NCBI RefSeq assembly: GCF_019075875.1
Contig: NZ_JAHOOZ010000001.1
Coordinates: forward strand, 1,798,001-1,862,000
Source of the DNA: Novosphingobium sp. G106
GTDB taxonomy: Bacteria; Pseudomonadota; Alphaproteobacteria; Sphingomonadales; Sphingomonadaceae
DNA length: 64,000 nt
Reading direction: 5' to 3'
The position numbers and the translations under genes were made by a program. Positions 44,970 through 53,778 of this stretch are shown here, piece by piece. Numbering within the stretch: the first letter of the stretch is position 1; each line of letters opens with the position of its first letter. The notes under the pieces were generated by a model that had not been told where the DNA came from, ran no database searches, and saw only the letters and a program-made list of their open reading frames with translations.

Positions 44970-45184
44970 GCTCGCTAGGCAGGGGCGTTCTGACGGATCG
45001 GCGCAAGGGAGCCTCGTCACGACATCGGTCGGAGCTACGACGCGTCGCGCCGGCGCCCCATGGCGCCATGGGATCCGTGACCGTAGCCGGCTGGCGCTCC
45101 GGTGCAGCCGGCGATATGCCAGCCGGAGCGGCGATGCTCGCAGGATCGGCGAGCTGGTCCACTACCCCCGCTTTTCCCCGAAAT

Positions 45185-45219
45185 GGCCTCGGCGCACTTG
45201 CGCCGGGGCCTTCTTTTCT
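45185..45219 (+). terminator. Rho-independent terminator after the GH3/esterase operon
   Basis: Stem GGCCTCGGCGC with GCGCCGGGGCC and a short loop, followed by TTCTTTTCT. The interval 44970-45282 holds no gene otherwise. Confidence 0.7.
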
Positions 45220-45282
45220 GCTGTCGCCTCGCTAGGCCTGTGCCAGTCCGCGCCGCAGCACCGACCCGGCACACGAGAGCCG

Positions 45283-45528
45283 TTAGCTGACGATCCAGCC
45301 CCCGCCCTCCGGCTCGAAATAGTCGCGGTCGCGAATGTCCATCTCGATGCCGAGCAGTTCGGAGAGGTGTCCGAGCTCCCGGCCGACAAGGTCGTCGAAT
45401 TGCCGCCCGATCTTCCGAAGTAGCGCGGACCGCGCCTCGAGCGTTTCAAGCATTGGACGCACCGTTCCCTCGGCGAAGCGGCGCGCCCTTGCCCCTTCCA
45501 ATCCGAATGCCGCGAGAAAAGCCGTCAT
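45283..45528 (-). CDS. Hypothetical helical protein, 81 residues
   Basis: MTAFLAAFGLEGARARRFAE at the start, then LEARSALLRKIGRQFDDLVG, ending YFEPEGGGWIVS. Charged and helical, no motif. It is divergent from the broken isomerase gene, with 70 bases between. Confidence 0.45.
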   Translation of the reverse strand: MTAFLAAFGLEGARARRFAEGTVRPMLETLEARSALLRKIGRQFDDLVGRELGHLSELLGIEMDIRDRDYFEPEGGGWIVS

Positions 45529-45599
45529 GTGGCCGGGCCGGAACGAATGGTCATTAAAAAGCGAACCACCCGCTGCCAGGCTTGGAAAGGATCCGTCCC

Positions 45600-45993
45600 A
45601 TGCACCCGTCCGTATCGATCAATACCTTGTGTTTCCCGCCGGCGGAGCTGGGAAGTCACGTGGATGCAGTTGCTCGGCTCGGTGCACGTGGCATTAGCCC
45701 TGATCTGGAGCAGATAGTTCAGATCGGGTCAGCTACCGCAGCCCAGTTGCTGCGCGACGCGAGTCTGTCGGTTGCGACGCTGACGCATCGTTCCTTCGCG
45801 TTTGCGCTTCCCGATGAGGCGACGGCGGCCAGGGCTCGCCTGGAACGAACGCTCGAGATCGCCGCCGAAATCGGCGCGGAGACGGTCATCATGACGACCG
45901 GCGGGCGCGGCGACATGATCTGGCCAGACGCAGTTGATCGGTTTGCTGAGGCCGTTGCACCTTGCGCAGAAAGAGCGCGGACGGCCGAGCTGA
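45600..45993 (+). pseudogene. TIM-barrel sugar phosphate isomerase/epimerase, 5' half
   Basis: ATG 45600 follows GGAAAGGA. About 131 codons encode the first half of an AP-endonuclease-2-type barrel: MHPSVSINTLCFPPAELGSH, ARGISPDLEQIVQIG, AAEIGAETVIMTTGGRGDM, ending CAERARTAEL. From about 45993 the frame runs into antisense sequence of a TonB-receptor gene. The matching 3' half (AHRLSDTLRIAQAAGISVII and onward) lies at 59596-59953, so one gene has been split by about 13.6 kb, with roughly 30 residues lost at the joint. Confidence 0.7.
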
Positions 45994-46212
45994 CTCCCCG
46001 TTACGACGTTGATTGTCTGCGGAACATCCTCAAGCGATTCGTCCTTGCGGCGCGCCGTCACAATGATGTCGCCGCTGGCGACGCTGGACAGGCCTTCGTG
46101 ACCAGATCGCTCCGCCCCAGCAGCATCTTTGGATGCAGACTTGCGCCGCTGCCGGTGATGCCATCAACCCGAGAACACTCGCCGACGCGTAAATAAGTGC
46201 AGCATTCTTCAT
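45994..46212 (-). pseudogene. TonB-dependent receptor, N-terminal stump with frameshift
   Basis: ATG 46212 starts a signal peptide (MKNAALIYASASVLGLMASP, cleaved after AAAQ). One base out of frame from there, the sequence continues as GDIIVTARRKDESLEDVPQT and INVVTGSQL, the typical TonB-box region and start of the plug. At that point it abuts the isomerase half. Thus the receptor is both frameshifted after the signal peptide and truncated to some 70 residues of an expected 700-900. Confidence 0.7.
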
Positions 46213-46237
46213 ATCCCGCCCCCGTTTTTGATTATTA

Positions 46238-46285
46238 CAAACTACACGTCGAAAGATTTTCCTTATATCCGAAAATTGTAGTTTG
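46238..46285. promoter_or_regulatory. Dyad upstream of the TonB-receptor stump
   Basis: CAAACTACA (46238-46246) and TGTAGTTTG (46277-46285) are perfect 9-base inverted repeats 30 bases apart in an AT-rich interval upstream of the receptor start. Likely a regulator site or a hairpin; the interval also follows the cytochrome c' gene at the end of the converging operon. Confidence 0.4.
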
Positions 46286-46322
46286 ACTTTCTCTCAACTT
46301 AGATACTTCGGATTATCTGCGA

Positions 46323-46781
46323 TCACTCCTTTACCCGATATCGGTCATGACAAGCAGCGCACGATCGGCCCACGACACGAACCTGATTTCGTGCTCCTAC
46401 GAAATCACCGCTTTGGAGCAGAGCCTGCAGCTGCCGGGAACTTTGGACCGCAGCACCCAGCAGCTGATCGAAGCGCGCTCGTTCGGACCAGATTATCGGC
46501 AGAGCATTCGTCTTCACGCCCGTCGCCCGCGCGCTTCCGACAGGAAAGTTGGCGCCGACCTGACTGAGATTATTAACGACCTTTGTCGAAGCTCGCGTGA
46601 CAACGATCTTGATTGGCACGTCCTGCCGCAACTGATCGTTGATCTGCTTGAACGCCGCGCCGATCTCCATGAACTGTGATTTGCGCGCGGCAATAATCTC
46701 CGCATTCGTCCGTGCCTGCGCGTAAGCAGCGGATGCCGTCATGACAGTCAGTGCAAGTGCAACGAAAACTTTGGCCCTCAT
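46323..46781 (-). CDS. Periplasmic cytochrome c'
   Basis: The 152-residue product has a signal peptide (KVFVALALTVMTASAAYA) and a four-helix pattern with a single C-terminal haem motif CAACHDRYR, the position typical of class II cytochromes (c' / c-556). Last gene of a six-gene operon that also encodes a HiPIP and a c-type-motif DUF1592 protein, which points to electron transfer or NO/redox buffering in the periplasm. Confidence 0.85.
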   Translation of the reverse strand: MRAKVFVALALTVMTASAAYAQARTNAEIIAARKSQFMEIGAAFKQINDQLRQDVPIKIVVTRASTKVVNNLSQVGANFPVGSARATGVKTNALPIIWSERARFDQLLGAAVQSSRQLQALLQSGDFVGARNQVRVVGRSCAACHDRYRVKE

Positions 46782-46829
46782 CAACTCGATATCCCTGGCG
46801 TTAAATTCAACTCGGCAAACTTTCACCGA

Positions 46830-47186
46830 TTAGCTCTTGGGTGAAAATGAATCGCAGACGCTGGCCGGCGTCACCGCCCCGCCGCTGAGCAGAACGCATT
46901 TCCCGCAAGTATCCGACGTCGGCGTGAAAAAGCCGCAGAGCTCGCACCTGCGCTTGGGGTCCGACGATGTCGCATGGTAGCCGATTGAGCGCCGCAGTCC
47001 CTGATCGCGGGGATTTCCGGTGGGGCAAGGCAGAGCCTGCGCCTGCGCTGGTGCCGCGACCGGTGCGAGCACCGCTCCGATCGCGGCGGCGGCCATACCT
47101 CCGAGCAAGCCACGCCGCGCCGAGCATGCCTTACTGCGGCCATCTTCGCGAGCCTCTGGCTGCAACTCGCTCCCTTCGTCGTTCAT
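46830..47186 (-). CDS. High-potential iron-sulfur protein (HiPIP)
   Basis: The 118-residue product has a Tat-like signal (ACSARRGLLGGMAAAAIGAV) and a C-terminal HiPIP domain. The four cluster cysteines can be placed in RCELCGFFTPTS, CGKCVLLSGG and VCDSFSPKS; there is one cysteine more than strictly needed. The aromatic FF and the YHATSSDPKR start agree with the family. HiPIPs carry single electrons between membrane complexes and soluble acceptors. Confidence 0.82.
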   Translation of the reverse strand: MNDEGSELQPEAREDGRSKACSARRGLLGGMAAAAIGAVLAPVAAPAQAQALPCPTGNPRDQGLRRSIGYHATSSDPKRRCELCGFFTPTSDTCGKCVLLSGGAVTPASVCDSFSPKS

Positions 47187-47196
47187 TATCTGCCGA

Positions 47197-48453
47197 TTAC
47201 CTCGATTTCGCGAACGTCTGGACCGGCGCCTTGTCCGGCCTCACGATGAAAGCCGGGATCGCCTCGATGCGAAAAGCCGTGGAGATCGTCGTGCACTTGC
47301 CGGTCTTGGCATCGCGCCCGCCGTCGGCGAATTTCTGCATGTTCCACCACATGCCGTTGCATGGAATGCCCGTGTACGGCTCGCCGATCGCGTCGCCGCC
47401 GCCGCTGCGCAGTGTTGGTTCGATGGGCTTGTACCCGCCGAGATAACCCTTCGCATTGCCGTTCGCGAGCAAGTTCAGCTTCAGACGCGGCCGATCGAGC
47501 TGCATCGGTGGGAACGAACTGGTCAGCATGATGTCGGGAATCAGCATCCGCGAGATCGGCGTGGTTTCCAGCACGCCGTTAACGATCCGCCCCTTGAGCT
47601 GCGCGTGGAGCCGGGGGTCGGTCTTGGGCGCTAGGCTTGCGTTGGCCAGCACGTTTCCGGTCGGGTCCTTGACCATCGTGTCTTCGCCCGCGAACAGATC
47701 GACGGTGACATCCGGATCGTTGCGACGATCGTCGACATTGCTGATCTGGATCAGCATCGACCACATGCCGTCACGCATGACCTGTGTGAAATAGGGCGTG
47801 AGAGTGCCCTTCTCGCGCGTACCGCTGGTGCACGCCATCAGGCGCCCGTACTGATTGTCGATGCCGGGTTCGTTGTTCTCGCCGATATACTGCTTGTGGC
47901 CGCACGAATAGCCGTCGTCGGGCGCTTCGGAGGTCGACCCATCGAGGTTGAGCCCGTCGTTGCGATCGCCCGAGAGCGAGATCATGTTCGGATCGTCGCC
48001 CTTCCAGGGTTCGCGGCATACGTTGATGCCGGGCTTGCCTTTCTCGTTCATCAGCCGGGCCAGCTCACGCATGTTCTCGCGCTTCAGCAGGCGGTCACGC
48101 TCCTCTTGCGGGAACTGCTTGAGGAACTCCGCGGAAGTCACGATCTTCTGCATGCCTTGCGGACAGGCCTCGGGACCCTGGTACATGGCGTAATAGAAAT
48201 AGGTCGCGACGAAGCCCATCTGCCGGCCCGGCGGCGTGCCCGCCGCGACGAGTTCTGGCTGCAGCGCTGCCGCTGCGACCCGAACGCCGGCGGAATCGGC
48301 GGTCGCCGGCGCACCGCCACCGAACGCCATGACGCCGACCGCGAACGAGGTACCCATGGCAGCGACCAAGCCGCCGACCCGGGCGTACCGGGAGACGGTG
48401 TGATTCAGCGAAACGCGCACTCGCGAGACCTTCTCGGCAAGCGTCCTCGTCAT
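47197..48453 (-). CDS. Exported cysteine-containing protein of unknown function, DUF1592-operon type
   Basis: The 418-residue product has a probable N-terminal anchor or signal (RVGGLVAAMGTSFAVGVMAF). It is rich in conserved-looking segments: EACPQGMQKIVTSAEFLKQF, GINVCREPWKG, GLNLDGSTSEAPDDGYSCGH, EPGIDNQYGRLMACTSG. Six or more cysteines suggest disulfides. I recognise the pattern from genes that sit with DUF1552/DUF1592 proteins but know of no function. Its start overlaps the preceding gene (ATGA). Confidence 0.7.
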   Translation of the reverse strand: MTRTLAEKVSRVRVSLNHTVSRYARVGGLVAAMGTSFAVGVMAFGGGAPATADSAGVRVAAAALQPELVAAGTPPGRQMGFVATYFYYAMYQGPEACPQGMQKIVTSAEFLKQFPQEERDRLLKRENMRELARLMNEKGKPGINVCREPWKGDDPNMISLSGDRNDGLNLDGSTSEAPDDGYSCGHKQYIGENNEPGIDNQYGRLMACTSGTREKGTLTPYFTQVMRDGMWSMLIQISNVDDRRNDPDVTVDLFAGEDTMVKDPTGNVLANASLAPKTDPRLHAQLKGRIVNGVLETTPISRMLIPDIMLTSSFPPMQLDRPRLKLNLLANGNAKGYLGGYKPIEPTLRSGGGDAIGEPYTGIPCNGMWWNMQKFADGGRDAKTGKCTTISTAFRIEAIPAFIVRPDKAPVQTFAKSR

Positions 48454-49223
48454 GGGGTGGCTCCTTTCACTTGCTTGGCATCACCGCGGTCCGCGACTTT
48501 GCGCGTCGATCGTCGATCGGCAGGAATCTGCACCGCCTTCCAGACTCCGCCGGCATCGGCGCCGCGAACGTCGCCCGGGACGAGATCGTCGCTGTAGGTG
48601 TAGACGAGCTTCTTTCGGAACGCCCACTGACGGATCCCGTCAGGACGATTCACAGGCTGCCAATCACCGACCGGTCGTACGAGTTCGGGCGCCGGCAGCG
48701 GTTGCCATATCTCGAGGCACTCGGCGAGGCAGGCTGGTTGCCTGCCATCGCGAGAGAACGTGTAAAGCGTGTGCCCGCGATAGTCGGCAAGGAAGAAGGC
48801 CCTGTCGCGCTGGTTGATCTTCGCCGCCGGCGGCGTGACCAGCGCCGGTGCCCGCACGTCGTACTCCAGCTGATGCCAGCCGCGCACCTTCTCCGGGTCG
48901 GCTGCGCTGGGATTCAGGCTGCGCACGGAAAGATAGACCGGTCGGCCCTTATAGGCCCATTGGGTAGGCCGCGAGGGGCGCGTCACCGGCTTCCAGTCGC
49001 CAATGCCCGGATCGGCGGACACCGCGAGAAACGGATACCACATGGTCAGGCACTCGCCGACGCAATCGTTTCCATTCGTATCGCCATCGTAAACATAGAG
49101 CCGCGCGCCGCGGGTCCCGACCGGGAAGCTCACATCGCCGTGAACTTCGGACTTCACCTCGGGCGGCAGGGGACCGTCGCCGACTATGACCGCTGTGGCA
49201 GCCGCGAAAACGAACGCGAGCAC
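48450..49223 (-). CDS. Exported protein with two Lipoprotein_15-type (COG4315) repeats
   Basis: Starts at GTG two bases after the DUF1552 stop. A signal peptide (VLAFVFAAATAVIVGD) is followed by two copies of a domain of about 90 residues. The first has RLYVYDGDTNGNDCVGECLT, MWYPFLAVSA and QWAYKGRPVY. The second has TLYTFSRDGRQPACLAECLE, IWQPLPAPE and QWAFRKKLVY. The C-x3-C and W-x-P features define the secreted repeat family PF03640/COG4315. Function unknown; members often sit with cytochromes. Confidence 0.8.
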   Translation of the reverse strand: MLAFVFAAATAVIVGDGPLPPEVKSEVHGDVSFPVGTRGARLYVYDGDTNGNDCVGECLTMWYPFLAVSADPGIGDWKPVTRPSRPTQWAYKGRPVYLSVRSLNPSAADPEKVRGWHQLEYDVRAPALVTPPAAKINQRDRAFFLADYRGHTLYTFSRDGRQPACLAECLEIWQPLPAPELVRPVGDWQPVNRPDGIRQWAFRKKLVYTYSDDLVPGDVRGADAGGVWKAVQIPADRRSTRKVADRGDAKQVKGATP

Positions 49224-49225
49224 GG

Positions 49226-50569
49226 CTAAATCAGCAGTTCTGATATGGGGCTCGACACGTCGAGCGACTGAGAGCCGAACGATCCCGCTCGGACGCCCAT
49301 CGCGTGCATTGCGGTAAGACCCGTTTTGGTCACCGCAGCGCCCGGCTGCCGGACGTGGACACCAGGTCGCAGCCGGCCTCCGGCGCGGCCGATGAAGAGC
49401 ACGGGAAGCTCATCGAGCGCGTGCTCCTTGGCATAGGACGTGTCGGAGTGGGCATAGATAAGCATGTTGTCGAGCAACGAGCCGGCGCCTTCCTTCGCGT
49501 CCTTCATGCGCGACACGAAATAGGCCAGCGCCTCGACGCTCTGGCCCGAGAACCAGGTCGCATCGACCTGGTATCCGGTCTTTTCGTCGACCGGCTCCTG
49601 GTGCGTCAGAACGTGATGGGTATCTGCAGATCCGGCCTTGCGCAGCGTCGAATTGGACGGCGAGAAGACCATGTTGAAAACCTTGGTCTGATGGCACTTC
49701 AGAGCCATCACGAGAACGTCGGTGAACAGCTTGTGATTGGCGATAACCTGGCCGATCTCGGTGCTCGATTCGGTCAACTTCGGCGCACCTTTCGGCACTT
49801 CGCAAAATTCTGCCGGAGCGGGCTTCTCGAGTTCGAGCGACAGCTGCTGTTCAAGTTCGCGAACCGACGTGAAGTATTCGTCGAGCTTGGCGCGATCCGC
49901 GATCGAGGTCTGGCTCATGAGCGCCGTTCGCTCGTCCTGGAACGACGACAGCACACTCCGGCGCAGCATGACCTTCGGATCGGGGGTGAACGTGGCGGAA
50001 TTGGGATCGACGAAGCCCGGGCCGAAAACGCGCGTATACAGCGCCAGCGGCGATAGCTCTGGCGTCGCGAACGACCCCGCGCCCGTCGTGCTGTAGGTAT
50101 CGGTCTTGCCGCCGGCCGCCGCCATGTCGAGCGTCCGGAACCGCACGCCGCCACCGATCGCCTTGGCGATCAGCGCATCGAACGAGGGATCCTGGATATC
50201 TTCCTTGGTCCGCGGCGCATGCCCCGTGCGCAGGGCCCAAACCGCCGAGATGTGTGGCTCATTTGCACGGCCATCGAGCAGCGCGGCATAACCGGTCGCC
50301 ACCGACATATCCTTCTGAAACGCCGCAAGCGGCTGCAATTCCGGCGTGATGGACCAATTGGCACCGGTAGCCTCTGGGGTCCACCGTTCCGGGTTCATGC
50401 CGCAGCCCCAATGCCAGGTGCCGAAGCGGACAGGAATCGGCGTACCCGTGGCTGCGAATGCGGTGCCGCTGTCGTTCAGCGCCATGTCCAGCAAGGGCAG
50501 CGCGAGCGTGACGGCGGCACCATTGAGCGCAGAGCGGAAAAAGCGCCTGCGGGTAATGTCATGAACCAT
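49226..50569 (-). CDS. DUF1552 protein with Tat signal
   Basis: ATG 50569 behind GGAG. The 447-residue product has a clear twin-arginine signal (MVHDITRRRFFRSALNGAAV) and the DUF1552 domain (IPVRFGTWHWGCGMNPERWT, ADTHHVLTHQEPVDEKTGYQ, LLDNMLIYAHSDTSYAKEHA). The fold is thought to be sulfatase/phosphatase-like (inference from family descriptions). Its start overlaps the end of the DUF1592 gene by 11 bases. The Tat route fits a cofactor-loaded periplasmic protein. Confidence 0.88.
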   Translation of the reverse strand: MVHDITRRRFFRSALNGAAVTLALPLLDMALNDSGTAFAATGTPIPVRFGTWHWGCGMNPERWTPEATGANWSITPELQPLAAFQKDMSVATGYAALLDGRANEPHISAVWALRTGHAPRTKEDIQDPSFDALIAKAIGGGVRFRTLDMAAAGGKTDTYSTTGAGSFATPELSPLALYTRVFGPGFVDPNSATFTPDPKVMLRRSVLSSFQDERTALMSQTSIADRAKLDEYFTSVRELEQQLSLELEKPAPAEFCEVPKGAPKLTESSTEIGQVIANHKLFTDVLVMALKCHQTKVFNMVFSPSNSTLRKAGSADTHHVLTHQEPVDEKTGYQVDATWFSGQSVEALAYFVSRMKDAKEGAGSLLDNMLIYAHSDTSYAKEHALDELPVLFIGRAGGRLRPGVHVRQPGAAVTKTGLTAMHAMGVRAGSFGSQSLDVSSPISELLI

Positions 50570-52256
50570 TGGAAGACTCCGTTGTCTTACGGACCTGATC
50601 TGCGCGCGCCATTGCCGCGCCGCCCGCGGCAAGCATTTTGCGAAACTCGCTGCTGAGCGCGACGGCTCGGAAGACCGCCCGAAGCTTAAGGTCGCTCGGA
50701 AGAGCGCCCTGCGTTTCACCGACAGCCTTGATGAGCGGCTCGTCATCCGGCGATCGACCAAGCGCGTAGCTGTAGGCACGGCTGACCAGGCACTGTCCGG
50801 TCGAAGGGTCGCTGGCCATCGCCTTGCCAAGACCTTCCATGCTCGAGAACTTATGCACGCCAAGTTCGCCGGACGCATCGATGGGGACACCATTCTCGGC
50901 GGTCCGCATACCCGCGCCACCATCGAAATTCTCCATCGCCAAGCCCAGCGGGTCCATCAGCTTATGGCAGCCGGCGCACATCGCTTCGCTATTGTGTGCG
51001 GAAAGCCGCTGGCGTGCCGTCGCAAAGCGCGGATCCTTGACGTTTTGCACGATCGCGAAATCGACGTTTGCGGGCGGTGCCGGCACTTGCTGGCAAAGCA
51101 GTAGCTCACGAACTGCCTTGCCGCGTAGCGTCGGCGAGCTGCGGCCCGGATGGGAATGCCCCATCAGGAAGGCAGGCTGGGCGAGAATGCCGACACGTGG
51201 ATCGTCAGCGGCGAATTCATGGGCCTCCCAACCCGCCCGGGAGGTGACCGGCAGGCCGTAAAGCACGCCGAGCGACCGCGAAAGAAACGTGCGGCGCGTG
51301 GTGAACAGCGTGCCATAATCCTCATTTCGGCGGACGAGCACGTCGACGATAGTACGCAAGGTCTGCTCACGCGCGTCGAGCGCGATTCGCGAATTGAACC
51401 GCGGGTAGATCTGCGGATCCTTTTGCAGGGAATCGAGATCGGACAGAGCCAGCATGTCGGAAAAGAACGCCCGGGTTCCAGCCTCAAGCCGCGGCGAGGC
51501 CAGCAGCCGATCGACCTGCTTGGCCAGACCGGCGTCGGTCGCCAGCTCGCCGCGCTCCGCCGCGTCGAGCAGCTGATCATCCGGGGCCGCGTTCCACAAC
51601 ATGAAGCTGAGCCGGGAAGCGATTGAATAGCTGTCGAGTATGAGCTCGCCGTTGCTTCGCACGGCTCGTTCTGTGCGAAACAGGAACGGCGCGGAATCGA
51701 GCATGGCGACGAGCGAGGTCGAGATACCTTCGAAAAAGTCCTTCCTCGACTCCGCGCCCATTCGTGCAAGCTTGACGAACTTGTCAGCCTCTGAAGGTTG
51801 CAGCGGACGACGATAGAGAAAGCGTCCAGCGCGGATCAAGAACCTACGCGCACAATTGTCGTCGGCAGATTTCGTGTCGGCCGGTTCACAGGCAATCAAG
51901 GCGCCGCGATGCGATGGATCGATGATCTGCGCCGCGATTTCTTGAGCGGCAGCGTCGTACATCGCCAGACCCGACGTGTTGATCGATGTCCGCGTCGTAC
52001 CGATCGCGATAAGCCCGTCGCGGCGGGCGTCAGGCTGAAGGCGACCGGATATCTTGATATCAGCGCCGAAAATGTCGCTAATCGACCGGCGGTACTGTTC
52101 CTCGGTCAGTCTGCGGATGGACACAATTTCATCGGAATTTTGAGCCGATGGCACATCGGCAGACGCAGCTCCTCCCTGCATCGTCGATGCAATCGAAGCA
52201 ATTGCCGCGGCCGCACAAAGCAGCAGGCTAGACCTTCCGAAACGCCTCAACCCCAT
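50559..52256 (-). CDS. DUF1587/1595/1592/1588/1585 cytochrome-like protein
   Basis: About 565 residues from ATG 52256 with a signal peptide (LRRFGRSSLLLCAAAAIASI). The domain order is typical: DUF1587 (VSIRRLTEEQYRRSISDIFG), DUF1595 (CARRFLIRAGRFLYRRPLQP), DUF1592 (ASRLSFMLWNAAPDDQLLDA), DUF1588 with SSPTLRGKAVRELLLCQQVP and a c-haem motif in CAGCHKLMDPLG, then DUF1585. Such proteins pair with DUF1552 proteins in many bacteria; the reaction is unknown. First gene of the six-gene operon, divergent from a LysR gene. Confidence 0.88.
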   Translation of the reverse strand: MGLRRFGRSSLLLCAAAAIASIASTMQGGAASADVPSAQNSDEIVSIRRLTEEQYRRSISDIFGADIKISGRLQPDARRDGLIAIGTTRTSINTSGLAMYDAAAQEIAAQIIDPSHRGALIACEPADTKSADDNCARRFLIRAGRFLYRRPLQPSEADKFVKLARMGAESRKDFFEGISTSLVAMLDSAPFLFRTERAVRSNGELILDSYSIASRLSFMLWNAAPDDQLLDAAERGELATDAGLAKQVDRLLASPRLEAGTRAFFSDMLALSDLDSLQKDPQIYPRFNSRIALDAREQTLRTIVDVLVRRNEDYGTLFTTRRTFLSRSLGVLYGLPVTSRAGWEAHEFAADDPRVGILAQPAFLMGHSHPGRSSPTLRGKAVRELLLCQQVPAPPANVDFAIVQNVKDPRFATARQRLSAHNSEAMCAGCHKLMDPLGLAMENFDGGAGMRTAENGVPIDASGELGVHKFSSMEGLGKAMASDPSTGQCLVSRAYSYALGRSPDDEPLIKAVGETQGALPSDLKLRAVFRAVALSSEFRKMLAAGGAAMARADQVRKTTESSNGS

Positions 52257-52358
52257 GTCCAACCTTTTGCTCAGGATGCATTGCATTATTGGGATTTCCG
52301 GACCTCTCTAAGGTCCAATTCCGAGGCCATCTTTGGCTTCGTTTCATGCCAAGTCCAA

Positions 52359-52370
52359 TGCTAGTTAGCA
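52359..52370. promoter_or_regulatory. Palindrome in the LysR / DUF1592 intergenic region
   Basis: TGCTA-GT-TAGCA lies between the divergent starts at 52256 and 52440. Two GTCCAAT repeats lie on the DUF1592 side. Position suits a LysR-type recognition site; not proven. Confidence 0.4.
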
Positions 52371-52439
52371 CTAGAGGCATAGCAGGATTACATATATAGC
52401 CGCCAAAACGCCCGGCTGCGCGCCACGATATTGGAGCAT

Positions 52440-53438
52440 ATGGTGCTGGAATTCTACCTGCTAAGGCACTTCATAGCGGTCGCCGAAACCCGCAGCTTCA
52501 CGCGCGCCGCGGCAGCGCTTAATTCAACGCAGCCCGTTGTCAGTCGAACGATCAAACGGCTTGAGGAAATCGTCGGCACGCCACTGCTACATCGGACTAC
52601 TAGAAGCCTGAGCCTTACACCGGCCGGTGAAGCATTTCTGGGCGATGTCAGACTGGCTGTCGATCAGATTGCCGTTGCGACGGAAAAGGCAAGGCGGATT
52701 GGTCGGGGGCCGCGTGCGAAGTTGCGAATCGCGGCATGCCCGTCCGTCGATCCGCTGTTCTTTGCTGGCGGCCTACAGGATTTTCGTAGCCATTGGCCTG
52801 ACGTTGAACTTGAGCTCAAGCCGATAAATGGTCTGCTTCAGGAGCGGGCTTTGCTTTCGGCTGAGATAGACATCGGCATTTGCCATTGCTCGGCGTCCGA
52901 GCGATCACCTGACCTCGATTTCGCCTACTTGGCTCGCGAAGCTCCCATGGTTGTCGTGCCCGCTATTTGGAAATTGGGTTTGCAAAGTGCGCGGCTCGAA
53001 TATTTTCGCGAGACGCGATGGATATTTCCTGATCGAGAGGTAGCGCCACGGGAGTTCGAGAGACTTTTGCAGATTTGCCGAAAGTCCGGGTTCGAACCAA
53101 ACATCGTTGCTACGGCATGTAATAGTGCCGAAAGCGCGCTCTTGCTTTCGACTGGCTACGGCGCGATGTTCGCTTTGCGATCGGAGTCTGGGCCTGACCC
53201 GCTTCGCGGATATGACTTCATCGAAATCGAAGATTATATTGATGACTATCGCGATATTTATATAGCCTGGGTGCAGTCCGCGTCCTCGGAAATAATCGCC
53301 GATTTCGTTAATCGCGTCGTGCCAGATCGCAATCCGCCAGTTCATACTGAGAGATTGTCACTCGCAGCAAATTTTGCACTCGTTCCAACTGCTCTAGTCG
53401 CCTACCTTTCGTTGGGGGAAATGATCCCATTTTATTGA
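52440..53438 (+). CDS. LysR-family transcriptional regulator
   Basis: ATG 52440 follows GGAG. The 332-residue product has the LysR HTH (LLRHFIAVAETRSFTRAAAA, LNSTQPVVSRTIKRLEEIVG) and a periplasmic-binding-type effector domain (AKLRIAACPSVDPLFFAGGL). It is divergent from the DUF1592-DUF1552 operon and probably controls it. The C-terminal part is less GC-rich than nearby genes. Confidence 0.88.
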   Translation: MVLEFYLLRHFIAVAETRSFTRAAAALNSTQPVVSRTIKRLEEIVGTPLLHRTTRSLSLTPAGEAFLGDVRLAVDQIAVATEKARRIGRGPRAKLRIAACPSVDPLFFAGGLQDFRSHWPDVELELKPINGLLQERALLSAEIDIGICHCSASERSPDLDFAYLAREAPMVVVPAIWKLGLQSARLEYFRETRWIFPDREVAPREFERLLQICRKSGFEPNIVATACNSAESALLLSTGYGAMFALRSESGPDPLRGYDFIEIEDYIDDYRDIYIAWVQSASSEIIADFVNRVVPDRNPPVHTERLSLAANFALVPTALVAYLSLGEMIPFY

Positions 53439-53778
53439 TGAGATTGAGCTCGTGCGAGAGCGCTGGTTTTCGCTATTACAGCCGAAACAACGATCATCAA
53501 TAGGTGCGAAAAACAGCACGGCTATGAGGAGCGCGTGAAGAACGGTATGCTTCCAGGCATAATTCACCATATCTAGGCATATAGATTTCAAATGCGCCGA
53601 TAATTGATGCCCCCCCTCAATCAGGACGCCTGATGTTCGGTCCCGGGGTTTGATGGTGCGGGTCTGATGTGACGCGGTGGGCTTCATTTGTCGTAAGCGA
53701 AGGCTGAGCCCCACCTTGCGGGTGTGAGCCGCATGGCCGAGTTTCACCGCCTTTGATCAGGCGGAGGTCGTTAGTGCT

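Noticed and set aside
53394..53747. Minus-strand frame across the LysR end and IS66 edge
   Set aside because: Spans the IS boundary, so it is not a conserved gene.
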